Below are positions 48,667 through 58,519 of a DNA stretch of 64,000 nucleotides, one piece after another. The stretch is from assembly GCA_022793655.1 (NCBI GenBank), contig JAAWDG010000003.1, positions 1 through 64,000 of the forward strand. The letters run 5' to 3'. Below the pieces are notes generated by a model. The model saw only the letters and a list, made by a program, of their open reading frames with translations. It did not search any database and was not told the DNA's origin. Each line of letters starts with the position of its first letter. The stretch's first letter is position 1. A program made the translations under genes and the position numbers. Source of the stretch: Clostridiales bacterium. Its GTDB lineage: Bacteria; Bacillota; Clostridia; Oscillospirales; CAG-272.

Positions 48667-49440
48667 ATGAAACTTTGGAGCCAAACACCCCCTTTATTCG
48701 ACCCTGCCTATGAACAGCCCGAAACTGAACTGCATTTTTATCCAGCAAACACCGCCTCTCCGGCGGGATGTGTCATCATCTGTCCCGGCGGCGCCTATCG
48801 TTTGCGCGCCGCCCATGAGGGAGAAGCCTATGCACACATGTTCAACCAAGCAGGCCTGCACGCGGCGGTGCTTGACTACCGCCTGTATCCTTATTCCTAT
48901 CCGGCGCCCATGTTAGACCTGCAAAGGGCCATCCGCTTTGTTCGTTACCACGCAGAAGAATGGAATATTCTGCCCGACAAAATTGCCATCTGCGGCTCCA
49001 GCGCGGGCGGTCATTTAGCGGCCGTTTGCGCAGTGGACTTTGATGACGGCATGCCCGATGGTGACGACATCGACCGTGTTTCCTGCCGACCGGACGCGGC
49101 GATTCTATGCTATGCCGTCGCCACCCTCGGTCCCTTTACCCACCAAGATACCTCCCTTGTGATTACCAAGGGTGATCCGATGCTTGTCGAAAAGCTCTCG
49201 GCTGAGAAAAACATAGCCGAAAACACGCCGCCTATGTTTATTTGGCACACCGCAGACGACCAAGCCGTACCGGTCGAAAACGCACTGCTTATGGGCATGG
49301 CCTTAAGTGAAAAAAAGGTGCCCTATGAACTGCATATTTTCCCTCATGGCCCGCACGGACTCGGTCTTGCCGCGGGCTATCCGGAAGTCGCCAAGTGGGC
49401 TGAACTCTGCCAAAGCTATTTAAAATCGCTCGGTTTTTAA
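48667..49440 (+). CDS. Alpha/beta hydrolase (acetyl-esterase-like)
   Basis: CVIICPGGAYRLRAAHEGEAYAHMFNQAG...ICGSSAGGHLAAV...PMFIWHTADDQAVPVENAL...HIFPHGPHGLGLA. Confidence 0.92.
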   Translation: MKLWSQTPPLFDPAYEQPETELHFYPANTASPAGCVIICPGGAYRLRAAHEGEAYAHMFNQAGLHAAVLDYRLYPYSYPAPMLDLQRAIRFVRYHAEEWNILPDKIAICGSSAGGHLAAVCAVDFDDGMPDGDDIDRVSCRPDAAILCYAVATLGPFTHQDTSLVITKGDPMLVEKLSAEKNIAENTPPMFIWHTADDQAVPVENALLMGMALSEKKVPYELHIFPHGPHGLGLAAGYPEVAKWAELCQSYLKSLGF

Positions 49441-49454
49441 TTTCTTCATAACGG

Positions 49455-49491
49455 CAAAAAAGGGGTGTCATGGTTTTCCATGACACCCCTT
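49455..49491 (-). terminator. Terminator between the convergent esterase and small ORF, read on minus strand
   Basis: Minus strand: AAGGGGTGTCATGG-AAAA-CCATGACACCCC-TTTTTT. Confidence 0.8.
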
Positions 49492-49509
49492 GCCATTTGG
49501 TCGGTTCTA

Positions 49510-49599
49510 TTAGTTGCAGCAGCAACAGAAAATAATAACCAAAGCGATAATAATAATCCAGACATTGCAGTCGTCAAACATATTGCAAAGGCAGTTCAT
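49510..49599 (-). CDS. 29-aa Cys-rich single-TM peptide (not in supplied ORF track)
   Basis: MNCLCNMFDDCNVWIIIIALVIIFCCCCN*; perfect AAAGGAGG SD just upstream and strong terminator just downstream. Confidence 0.75.
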   Translation of the reverse strand: MNCLCNMFDDCNVWIIIIALVIIFCCCCN

Positions 49600-49768
49600 T
49601 TTTATCCTCCTTTCGGACTAGGCAATCCTACTTTTAGTGTATGTATCGTCCGCCCGAATGTGCATAAACTCTTTCCCTTGCCATTTGCCTCCACACAGCC
49701 CTTTTAGCGTTTTTTATGCTGCCACTGTTCTTTTAGCACTCCTTACCGAGTTTATTCCTCAGTAAAGA

Positions 49769-50545
49769 TTAATTTTCATAACAAAATGTTTTTAGAAGCG
49801 CTAAGGATTTTTCGGCATCCGCCTCAAAATTCTGCGTGCCGGCTTCAATCGAAATACGACCCTGGTAGCGGCAAGCCTTCAGCGCTTTGGCAAACAGCGC
49901 ATAATCAGCGTCCTGCCCATCCCCCCAGGTTGGATAGGTGCGGTCGGCCGCGGCAATATGAATATGCACAAGTTCGGCCCCATAGGTGCCAATATCCGCA
50001 AACGATTCACCCTCGCTTTTCATATGGTAAAGGTCTGCAAGGCCAGCCACGTGCGCATTGTTCGCCTCTTTCGCGGCCGCAAGGCCCTGCGGCACCCGGT
50101 TGATTAAATTATCCTCTTGTTTGCGAAGGGGCTCAACGGCAATCATGATATCATATTCACCCGCAATGTCGCCCACAATTTTCAGTGCTTCGATAAACTG
50201 CCCATAGGCGCGCTCATAGGAAAAGCCCTCGTCGACCCGGCGGGCGTCGCCGCTACCAAACACAACCGTTTTCACGCCGAGCGATGCCGCCCGCTGTAAC
50301 GCCTTGCGTGCAAAAGCACTGATTGCCTGCAGATCCGCCGCCTCGCCGGTAACGCGAATCTCGGCCGGGAAAAAGCAGTTGCCTGCCTCGGCCGCAAGAC
50401 CAGTGTCAAGCACCCTTTGTCGATAAGCTTCAAACGCGCCGTCCTCCATCTGTGCGAGCTCACGCACATTCAGTTCCCAATAGTCATATCCGAGTTTCTT
50501 GGCTGTTGGTGCCTGCTCTACCGAGCAGCAAATTCCTAATTTCAT
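49769..50545 (-). CDS. Sugar phosphate isomerase/epimerase (TIM barrel)
   Basis: KLGICCSVEQAPTAKKLGYDYWELNVRELAQM...VKTVVFGSGDAR...AVEPLRKQEDNLINRV...LVHIHIAAADRTYPTWGDGQDADYALFAKALKACRYQGRISIE. Confidence 0.92.
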   Translation of the reverse strand: MKLGICCSVEQAPTAKKLGYDYWELNVRELAQMEDGAFEAYRQRVLDTGLAAEAGNCFFPAEIRVTGEAADLQAISAFARKALQRAASLGVKTVVFGSGDARRVDEGFSYERAYGQFIEALKIVGDIAGEYDIMIAVEPLRKQEDNLINRVPQGLAAAKEANNAHVAGLADLYHMKSEGESFADIGTYGAELVHIHIAAADRTYPTWGDGQDADYALFAKALKACRYQGRISIEAGTQNFEADAEKSLALLKTFCYEN

Positions 50546-50604
50546 TCTTAGCCTCCATACTGCGACTGTTTTAAAGGGCAGCGATAAGCTGCTCTCTTTT
50601 TTAT

Positions 50605-51606
50605 TTAAAGATTTCCAATGCCCTCAGAAATCCCTAACATCACAATGCCGAGAATCACTAAAATTACACAGGCATACTGCCCTTTCTTGAGCTTCTCTTT
50701 TAAAAAGATATGCGAGAGAATCACCGAAATAATACAATAAGAAGCAATCATTGGTGCGGCTAACACGGGTTTTGCGGCCATGGCATACACATAGAACACC
50801 TGGCCAAATTCTTCAAAGCAAGCCGCCACACCCTTGGTTTTATCCTTAAAAGGATTATATGGCTTTTTATTTTTAAGCCACAGGTAGACAAAGCACACAA
50901 GACCGAACAAAAAGAAAGTCAGGCCATAGATAATGATAACGTCTATTTCGCCCAGCGAAAGACCATGGTCGCTATCCAAAATAATGCCGTCTGCGGCCGT
51001 ACCGATAGTATCAAAGATACAATATAACAGTGGAAACAAAAGCGCCAGCGCACCCAGACGATATTTGCGATTTTCTTTTGTTTCGGCCAGTTCACTCGTC
51101 GCTAATCGATGTTCCACAACCGCAAGCGCAACCACACCGGCACAGATAACAAGAAAGCCTGCCCCAATTAACAGGTTGTTCACCAGTGAAAGGCCCTGTA
51201 CATCCTCAAACACAAAACCGGTTTCTTCTGAAAAAGCCTCTAAGAAATTATCGGCTGTAAAGGCGAACCAAATGGCCATCAGTATGGCCGAAAACGCACC
51301 CGATGCGTTCTGCACAGGCGAAACAATCGACACCTCTAAATACCGCAGCCCTGCATAACCAATCACCATAGAGAGTATGTAAGAGGCCGAAGCCGGTGCA
51401 TATCTGACAAGGTTATGAAGATTTAAAACGCCAACGCCGCTTTCGGCAAATGGAAGCAGCGCCAAGGCGCATACACCCATCACAAGCCCTACCCAAACGG
51501 CAATCTTTAAATGGCTTTGCGAATCATTCTCGTCAGTCCCTTTTTTATAAAATAAATCAGCGCCGCCCCACGCAAGGGTAGCAATTAAAGCAAATAAAAA
51601 CCACAT
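50605..51606 (-). CDS. DMT/EamA-type transporter
   Basis: About 10 TM helices; WFLFALIATLAWGGADLFYKKGTDE...HIFLKEKLKKGQYACVILVILGIVMLG. Confidence 0.8.
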   Translation of the reverse strand: MWFLFALIATLAWGGADLFYKKGTDENDSQSHLKIAVWVGLVMGVCALALLPFAESGVGVLNLHNLVRYAPASASYILSMVIGYAGLRYLEVSIVSPVQNASGAFSAILMAIWFAFTADNFLEAFSEETGFVFEDVQGLSLVNNLLIGAGFLVICAGVVALAVVEHRLATSELAETKENRKYRLGALALLFPLLYCIFDTIGTAADGIILDSDHGLSLGEIDVIIIYGLTFFLFGLVCFVYLWLKNKKPYNPFKDKTKGVAACFEEFGQVFYVYAMAAKPVLAAPMIASYCIISVILSHIFLKEKLKKGQYACVILVILGIVMLGISEGIGNL

Positions 51607-51659
51607 ATCGATATAAACCTCACGTTCAAATTAAAATGATAAAATCATGAAAATGCCCT

Positions 51660-52787
51660 TTATGGCCTTTTTTGCTCTGAATCGGGCGGCTCCTCCGCTT
51701 TTTGCAGGCCTGAATCGACTCTGACATTGAAATGATGGAACACAAAAAATGCAAAGGAAAATAAACACACCGCTACCACCAAAATTCCGCAGGCAGCAAA
51801 CATCAGCCTGGTATTGCTGAACAGCTCTAAGGACTCGTCCAAATTGCGCAGCGAAAGAACAATCGCCGCCACGCCCAACACTGCGCTGATAATATACATA
51901 ATGCATACCGTCTGCATATGTGTAAAGCCCATGTCAATCAATCGATGATGCAAGTGCCCCCTGTCGGCCGAAAATGGACTTCTGCCATGCAAAATGCGGC
52001 GGATAAAGGCAAAGGCCGTATCCAAGAGCGGCAAACCGAACACTGCAATCGGCGTGATAAACGCTAAAAGTGAATTCATCGACATGATGCCTTGAATCGA
52101 CATGATCGAAAGAATATAGCCAAGGAACATCGCGCCCGTATCGCCCATAAAAATTTTGGCTTTATGCAGATTGTATGGCAGAAAGCCCGCACAGGCGCCA
52201 ACTAATACACAAGCGAAAAGGACCATATAAGAATTAGAATAAATAATTGAAATAACCAAAATGGATAACGCGCCAATACCCGAAACCCCGCAAGCAAGGC
52301 CGTCTAAACCATCAATTAAATTGATGGCGTTAATCAGCGCCACAATCCAAAGCACCGAGATCACCGTTCCCCACACCCGGCCAAAGACAAGGGTAGTATC
52401 CAAAAACGTGATTTCTGTAATCATAATATCACCAAACACAACCGTGCCCAGTGCAATGAGAATCTGCAAGGCAAATTTAACTAATGCTTTTAAGCCAAAC
52501 CGATCATCAATGATACCGGTCAGCACAATCAGCGTAGCGCCGGCCCACATAGCAATCGAAGAGGCTGACAAGCCGCAAAGCAGCACGCTGGTCACCGTAA
52601 AGCCAAACCATATGGCGAGGCCCCCAAGCAGCGGCGTCGCCTCTTTGTGCATTCTTCTTTCATCCTTCGGCACGTCAATAGCACCAATTTTATAGGCAAA
52701 AACACGCACCAAAGGCGTAACCGAAAACGAGAAAAGCCAAGCAACCACGCCCGCGGCAATACAATAAATAATATATGTTTTCGTCAT
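51660..52787 (-). CDS. MraY/WecA/TagO family undecaprenyl-phosphate glycosyl-1-phosphate transferase
   Basis: TPLLGGLAIWFGF...GIIDDRFGLKAL...NLIDGLDGLACGVSGI...AKIFMGDTGAMFLGY...GRSPFSADRGHLHHRLID. Confidence 0.95.
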   Translation of the reverse strand: MTKTYIIYCIAAGVVAWLFSFSVTPLVRVFAYKIGAIDVPKDERRMHKEATPLLGGLAIWFGFTVTSVLLCGLSASSIAMWAGATLIVLTGIIDDRFGLKALVKFALQILIALGTVVFGDIMITEITFLDTTLVFGRVWGTVISVLWIVALINAINLIDGLDGLACGVSGIGALSILVISIIYSNSYMVLFACVLVGACAGFLPYNLHKAKIFMGDTGAMFLGYILSIMSIQGIMSMNSLLAFITPIAVFGLPLLDTAFAFIRRILHGRSPFSADRGHLHHRLIDMGFTHMQTVCIMYIISAVLGVAAIVLSLRNLDESLELFSNTRLMFAACGILVVAVCLFSFAFFVFHHFNVRVDSGLQKAEEPPDSEQKRP

Positions 52788-53779
52788 CCGATAAAGCCAA
52801 CCTTTCTATACACCTTAGCCATGGTGCGGCCGGCGAGGCGACTCGCCGCCTCGGCCCCCTGCTTCATGACCGATTCCAAATAAGCTTTGTCCTTTGTCAA
52901 ACGGGCAAACTCGGCCTGTATGGGTGCAAGCCCATCGGCCACCGCTTCACCGACCGCTAATTTAAAGTCGCCATAACCCCGGCCCTCAAACTCTTTTTCA
53001 ATCTCCTCGAAGTTCTTGCCGGTAAAGCAGGCATAAATGGTCATTAAATTGTTGATACCATCTTTGCCCTCATGGAAGCACACCCGCGCTTCTGAATCGG
53101 TCACGGCCCGTTTGCATTTACGAATGATCGTATCCCGATCATCTAACATTAAAATAAACGCGTTGGTATTTTCGTCCGATTTGCTCATTTTTTTCTGTGG
53201 CTCGGACAGGCTCATGATTTTCGCACCGTTTCGATGCACCAACCCCTCAGGCATTTTGAAGGTATCGCCATAAACTGAATTAAAACGCCCTGCCACATCA
53301 CGAGTTAACTCTATATGCTGCATCTGATCTTGTCCAACCGGCACAAGGTCAGTCTGATAAAGCAAAATATCGGCCGCCATTAACGAAGGATAGGTAAAAA
53401 GACCCGCGTTGATATTATCAGCATGTTTTGCGCTTTTGTCTTTAAACTGGGTCATGCGCGAAAGTTCGCCAAACATGGTATTGCAATTTAAAACCCAGGC
53501 GAGCTGCGCATGCGCCGGCACATGATTTTGCACAAACAAGGTGCATTTGCCGGGGTCAATCCCTGACGCCATATAGAGCGCCACTAACTCATACGTCCGC
53601 TGACGCAGTGCGCCAGGATCCTGCCGTACAGTAATGGCATGCATGTCCGCTACACAATAAATACACTGATATTCTTCCTGCAGATCAATCCAGTTTTTAA
53701 TAGAACCAAGATAGTTGCCAATGGTCAGCTTGCCGCTTGGCTGAACAGCAGAAAAAACAATTTTACGATTATTTTCCAT
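52784..53779 (-). CDS. trpS: Tryptophanyl-tRNA synthetase
   Basis: VFSAVQPSGKLTIGNYLGSIKNW...IYCVADMHAITV...LLYQTDLVPVGQDQMQHIELTRDVAGRFN...PQKKMSKSDE. Confidence 0.98.
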   Translation of the reverse strand: MENNRKIVFSAVQPSGKLTIGNYLGSIKNWIDLQEEYQCIYCVADMHAITVRQDPGALRQRTYELVALYMASGIDPGKCTLFVQNHVPAHAQLAWVLNCNTMFGELSRMTQFKDKSAKHADNINAGLFTYPSLMAADILLYQTDLVPVGQDQMQHIELTRDVAGRFNSVYGDTFKMPEGLVHRNGAKIMSLSEPQKKMSKSDENTNAFILMLDDRDTIIRKCKRAVTDSEARVCFHEGKDGINNLMTIYACFTGKNFEEIEKEFEGRGYGDFKLAVGEAVADGLAPIQAEFARLTKDKAYLESVMKQGAEAASRLAGRTMAKVYRKVGFIG

Positions 53780-53917
53780 ATGAATCTCCCAAATAGACGC
53801 GTAGACGTCATCGTGTTTTCACACGAACTCCCTTACAGGGGTATAAACCTATTATTCTACTATTTTACACAAAATAGACATATTTTTCAAGTGCCCGCGT
53901 TGTATTTTACAAAAGTC

Positions 53918-54206
53918 TGTGGTACAATAAGCTAAAATCGAAGATTTGCACTGCAAGTTTACCGTGCGTCTTATATAAGACGCAGCCGATTTCATCGGCA
54001 CCGATAAACTTGCCGGTAACTGAAATTTTGAAGTACAATAAGTTAAAATCTTCGATTTTAACTTAGAAAATTTGTCTTGCCGCATTTCTGCCTGCGGCAT
54101 TCCGGCTAAAGCCGGACACGCCAAATTTTAAGACCCATCAAACCTGTTCGGCAACAAGTTTTTCTTGCGGCTTACGTAAGCCGCATGCCGGAAAAACAGT
54201 TTAACG
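53918..54206 (+). repeat. Structured intergenic repeat family, locus R5 (two units plus partial third)
   Basis: TACAAT boxes at 53923 and 54034 (111 bp); H1 TTAAAATC-TTC-GATTTTAA; P1 AAAATTTG/CAAATTTT; H3 TCCGGC-TAAA-GCCGGA. Confidence 0.85.
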
Positions 54207-54273
54207 ATCAAGACAAAGCAAAGATTTGCACAATATTTTTCCATTTATGCGAAATAAGTGAATGGAGGGTTAC

Positions 54274-55038
54274 ATGGATAACGATAACTATAACGATTAT
54301 GATTATTCAGAGCTGGATCCTAAAAAAAGAGGGCCCATTTTTCGAATTTTTAAATATATCTTTCTTTTCTTGGCCATACTCTTTGGGGTATTCCTTATAG
54401 CGCGCATACACGTCAATAATACCACGCCGGAAGAAGCAAAGAAGCTTTTATGGAATGAGGAGGCCATCGACGCACTGCATAAAGAAGGTCCCGAAACCTT
54501 TTCGGTCATTGAACACAATCTCTCCACTTATATTACAGCGGAGGGCAAGCGGATACTGCGCAACCCCATGACAGACGATGCCTTTTTCTCCTTTTCTCAT
54601 GTGCAGTATATGCCCTCTGTGAATCAAATTCAGCTCACGGTGCGGTTTAACGAATCAACCATTGACCGTGTAATGGAGCGATTTGATCTGTCAACCCGTC
54701 CGGAAAACGAGATTTTTTTGTTTTGGTTAGAGGATAACAACGGGAACCGCTATACCACCTATTCTTATACAACTGCTACCCAAAACTTTTTAGGAAAACG
54801 CCGTTATAACTATCGGCGGCTGTTATTCACGCAAGTTGATATAGAGCAAGTCAAGACGCTGACTCTGCATATTGATTATAACAACCAAAGCGATCCCTCC
54901 GCCAGCCAAACGATCGACACGATTGTTGTTTATGACGCTGGCTTTGAGGCCGAGGCCGGCCGTACAAAAAGCGATTACGAAGCGCCCTCGGCGCCTACCG
55001 AACAGATGATATTTGTCAATCCTACAAGGAGTGAATAA
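54274..55038 (+). CDS. Hypothetical single-TM protein with extracytoplasmic domain
   Basis: GGAGGGTTAC-ATG; acidic Tyr/Asn-rich N-terminus, TM FKYIFLFLAILFGVFLIARI, beta-rich C-domain. Confidence 0.7.
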   Translation: MDNDNYNDYDYSELDPKKRGPIFRIFKYIFLFLAILFGVFLIARIHVNNTTPEEAKKLLWNEEAIDALHKEGPETFSVIEHNLSTYITAEGKRILRNPMTDDAFFSFSHVQYMPSVNQIQLTVRFNESTIDRVMERFDLSTRPENEIFLFWLEDNNGNRYTTYSYTTATQNFLGKRRYNYRRLLFTQVDIEQVKTLTLHIDYNNQSDPSASQTIDTIVVYDAGFEAEAGRTKSDYEAPSAPTEQMIFVNPTRSE

Positions 55039-55046
55039 ACAATTTT

Positions 55047-55685
55047 ATGATATTAAATTCCAAAGAAACGACTGTTATTTATCGCTGCCCTCATTGCGGA
55101 CTCAGCGTTGTGAGCGTTGTGGGCATTTTTACCCTGTCAGGCGATATGATCAAGCTAAAATGCAACTGCGGTCATTCCGCGCTGCTCATTCATCATACCA
55201 AAGACGGCAAAATCAGACTCACCATTCCTTGCCTCACTTGCGGGGCTGAACACACCTATGTCATTTCAGAAGACGCTTTCTTTGCTAAAAAGGTACTAAG
55301 TCTATGCTGCACCTATACGGGCATTGCCATCTGTTTTATTGGCCACAAAGAGGACGCGCTCGAAGCCCTCAAAGAAAACGATATCGAGCTTGAACAAATC
55401 ATGAAAGAGGCCGGCATTGAGAATTTTCACAGTATACAGCAAGAGGATCTTGCCTTAACCGACCCGGAAACTGAAAATCTAGTTCGCTTTATGCTCGAAG
55501 AATTTAAGGCTGATCACTGCATCCACTGCCAATGTCCCCCTGGCGACGGGCATTATGATTTTCGTTTCATCAACGACAGTGTATTGATATTCTGCACCAA
55601 ATGCAATGCCAACACCATCGTCCCGCTGCAGGATGCCGCGGCCGCCTCAGCCTTTATTAAAAGCGACAGCATTCAGTTGCAATAA
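55047..55685 (+). CDS. Hypothetical multi-zinc-ribbon protein
   Basis: CPHCGL...CNCGH...CLTCGAEHTYVISEDAFFAKKVLSLCC...HCIHCQC...CTKCNA. Confidence 0.7.
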   Translation: MILNSKETTVIYRCPHCGLSVVSVVGIFTLSGDMIKLKCNCGHSALLIHHTKDGKIRLTIPCLTCGAEHTYVISEDAFFAKKVLSLCCTYTGIAICFIGHKEDALEALKENDIELEQIMKEAGIENFHSIQQEDLALTDPETENLVRFMLEEFKADHCIHCQCPPGDGHYDFRFINDSVLIFCTKCNANTIVPLQDAAAASAFIKSDSIQLQ

Positions 55686-55702
55686 TAAAATATGATCATA
55701 AC

Positions 55703-55744
55703 AAAAAAGCTTGCCGGCCTAATTGGCCGCAAGCTTTTTTTATT
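55703..55744. terminator. Bidirectional terminator-like hairpin
   Basis: AAAAAAGCTTGCCGGCCTAATTGGCCGCAAGCTTTTTTT. Confidence 0.75.
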
Positions 55745-55862
55745 TATATGGCAGCCAACGTTTGGGCCTCCTACGAGAACCACAGCGTTTATATAAACAC
55801 TTTAAAAGTAACACGGTTCAGTCCTGCCGGGAGGCATCCCTTCCACCCTTATCGGGCCATGT

Positions 55863-57014
55863 TTACATGCCGGTTGGCAGTGGATGCTTGATCCGATAAA
55901 CGATGTTTTTCACGCCTTCTCTATAGTGCAGCAAACCGACCGAAATAAAGATTAAGGCCAGCATGCGGGCAATTATCGAGCCCATTTCGATAAAATCACC
56001 AGCGGCAATGCAATAGCCAATAAACGGAGCGCTGGCGATCGCTTCGAGTAACGTCATCACGATGACAAAAACTGAAATGTTCGCGTCCGCCTCTCCGGTG
56101 GCCGCCATATGACGCACACGGCGGATCATTCCCATCAACTTGGCGCTGTATATTATGCGCAGCACGATAACTCCAATCAGCAAAACGGCCACCAAAATAA
56201 GCACCCCTATCGCCCCGCGTGAAACCGCTATCGGGTGGCCCCCCCACCAGATGATAATAGCGCCACCGGCGACGCAAGCCAAAAGGCCAAGACTCAGCAA
56301 ACAAATCTGCAGGACAGCCCCGCTGTAAACCACACCCAAGCCACTTGTTTTCACATAAGACCGCTTGCGGCTCAAACAAGCGCGATAAAACAGCCACATG
56401 CCGATTATGGTCAGTAAACCAGGCATAATCCGAAGTATCTGAACGGCCATTAACAAGCCAAACACCAGATTTTGCTCGGACGTAAGCGTGCCTTGTTCAT
56501 GCCCCGTGAACCAAAGGCTCACTTCATACAGCCCTAAAGAACCCACGTAAGACCATATCGACAAAATCAACGATATGGTAAAAAACAAGCAGAAGCAAAG
56601 CATGCATAGCGACGCCCCGTTTTTTCTAAGCGTATGTATCACCGCATTGATATCATTCTCCCGCCCGCCAAACGGAAAGGGCGCCAGCGGGAGGCTTTCT
56701 TCATCCTGCGCCTCCTGTTTGTCCATAAAGTCAAAGTCAATGACCGGCCGGGCAGGGGGCGGGCAAGAGGGAACAGCCGGCGTTGTCTGCAAAGGTAAGT
56801 CCTCGACTGGTTTTTCCACAGGATCCAAACCGCCGCTTGCCAAGCCTTGGTCCCAAAAATCGCTTTCAGGCACGTCGAAAAATGGTTGGATTTTGGAGAC
56901 CTCCGCAGCGGTATTCCCACTCGGGGCTTCCTCTTCTGGAAAGCGCATGCCGCAGTTCCGGCAATATCGGTTCACGCTGTCGTTGACACACCCGCAATGC
57001 GCACAATTTTTCAT
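55863..57014 (-). CDS. Zinc-ribbon-domain multi-TM membrane protein
   Basis: MKNCAHCGCVNDSVNRYCRNCGMRF; Pro-rich linker; about 6 TM helices. Confidence 0.75.
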   Translation of the reverse strand: MKNCAHCGCVNDSVNRYCRNCGMRFPEEEAPSGNTAAEVSKIQPFFDVPESDFWDQGLASGGLDPVEKPVEDLPLQTTPAVPSCPPPARPVIDFDFMDKQEAQDEESLPLAPFPFGGRENDINAVIHTLRKNGASLCMLCFCLFFTISLILSIWSYVGSLGLYEVSLWFTGHEQGTLTSEQNLVFGLLMAVQILRIMPGLLTIIGMWLFYRACLSRKRSYVKTSGLGVVYSGAVLQICLLSLGLLACVAGGAIIIWWGGHPIAVSRGAIGVLILVAVLLIGVIVLRIIYSAKLMGMIRRVRHMAATGEADANISVFVIVMTLLEAIASAPFIGYCIAAGDFIEMGSIIARMLALIFISVGLLHYREGVKNIVYRIKHPLPTGM

Positions 57015-57058
57015 ATAGATTCTGCCTTTCTATATTGATTCCTATTTTTTAAAACACC

Positions 57059-57091
57059 AAGGGGGACCGTATGGTGAACGATCCCCCTTAA
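57059..57091 (-). terminator. Hairpin downstream of the ASKHA gene
   Basis: AAGGGGGACCGT-ATGGTGA-ACGATCCCCCTT. Confidence 0.5.
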
Positions 57092-57104
57092 TCATAATTC
57101 TATC

Positions 57105-58481
57105 TTACTTAATTTCAGGAAGGGACGCAGCCGCAACAGACTGTCCAACCCGTCTGCTCTTCTCATCCGGAATATGTAAGCTGATTTTCTCGGCACAAGC
57201 AGGGAATTCAGTGTCCAATACCTTTTGCGCATTGGCGAGAACTAATTCGCCCCCCTTGCCAGAAGTAACCCGGCCCATGATCAGCACGTGCTTAATATCA
57301 TAGAAAGCGCTGTAATAAGCAATCGCATAACCAAAGTAAACTCCGATCGTCTCAAAAATCTTCTTGGCTCTCTCGTCGTCTTTCTCCATTAAGCCCTGCA
57401 CAACTTTCAGCTTCTCTGCCGGCGACAATGCTTCGTCAAGCTCAATGCCAGCGGCTGGTGCTAGCTTAATGACAGCGTCTTGGCTGAAATATTTAACACC
57501 GCAGCCGATATCGCCCGACCACTCATCAATCATTGCGTCCTTATCGTAATCAACCGGTACGAATGCAAGCTCGTTCAGCCAGCCGGTAATGTTGCCGTTT
57601 AAGTCAACATACCCGCCTGCCTCAGAGGTACCCATAGCAATACCAAGCACACCGGTGTCCTCAAGGCTCATCGCACCGGCAAGCGCGGTTACATCACCGT
57701 CATTAGCTACTTCAAGCGGTACATCGCCAATCTCTTTGGCCACGTCAATATACATATTTTTCACATATTTATCAAAATCAGCATCCGATACTTTTAAGAA
57801 CAGGGACGCTACCATGATGCGGTTATCTACATAAACGCCGGCGCTGGAAACGCCGATCGCGTCAACTCGCGGCATTTTTGAGGCCGCTGTTTTCATAGCG
57901 CTTAAAATGCCTTCGTAATGATATTTGGGATCCTCATTTGTTTTCGGGAACCAAACAACCTCTTCCGAATAAACGCTTTCGCCATTGACAACAGCCGATA
58001 CCTTGCGGTCGCTTCCGCCCGCATCAAACCCAATGCGGCAGCCGTCTAAATGCCGTCCTACCGGTGCGGCGCTCTCGCTTGTTTCGGGTGCGTCTTCAAT
58101 CGCACGATATTCTACCTCAAATGGTTTCTCATATACTTTTGCCATAAAGTCAGCGTCAAATTCTCTGGCGCCGCCTTGGCAATACGCGCCGGCGATTGCA
58201 TCATATACCACTTTGCTTCCGGCAACAATCACCTTGTAGCCGCCCTTGACCCACAGCATTGTTTTGACAATTCTTTCAATATAACGGGCATTTTCTTCGT
58301 CATGACCGGTGCCATCGGCAAAGATCGCTGTTTTGTAGGCAGATACATACCCCTTATTGCGTACAATACCGATTACAAGCGGCTGATTTTGCGCCGCGGC
58401 TACTCGCTGGTCATAATCTCTCATCACAACAGACATTGGCTTAAAGCCAGGATCAAGCAGTGCTTTTACTTTTAATTCCAT
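57105..58481 (-). CDS. ROK-like ASKHA-superfamily protein with extra N-terminal domain
   Basis: CRIGFDAGGSDRKVSAVVNGESVYSEE...VDAIGVSSAGVYVDNRI...LEVANDGDVTALAGAMS...GVLGIAMGTSEAGGYVD. Confidence 0.75.
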   Translation of the reverse strand: MELKVKALLDPGFKPMSVVMRDYDQRVAAAQNQPLVIGIVRNKGYVSAYKTAIFADGTGHDEENARYIERIVKTMLWVKGGYKVIVAGSKVVYDAIAGAYCQGGAREFDADFMAKVYEKPFEVEYRAIEDAPETSESAAPVGRHLDGCRIGFDAGGSDRKVSAVVNGESVYSEEVVWFPKTNEDPKYHYEGILSAMKTAASKMPRVDAIGVSSAGVYVDNRIMVASLFLKVSDADFDKYVKNMYIDVAKEIGDVPLEVANDGDVTALAGAMSLEDTGVLGIAMGTSEAGGYVDLNGNITGWLNELAFVPVDYDKDAMIDEWSGDIGCGVKYFSQDAVIKLAPAAGIELDEALSPAEKLKVVQGLMEKDDERAKKIFETIGVYFGYAIAYYSAFYDIKHVLIMGRVTSGKGGELVLANAQKVLDTEFPACAEKISLHIPDEKSRRVGQSVAAASLPEIK

Positions 58482-58519
58482 AATTCTATATCCTTCCTTG
58501 TTTTTATATATATGATTCT

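Noticed and set aside
53780-53920. T-box upstream of trpS
   Set aside because: No TGGNACC T-box or terminator/antiterminator pair found on the minus strand.
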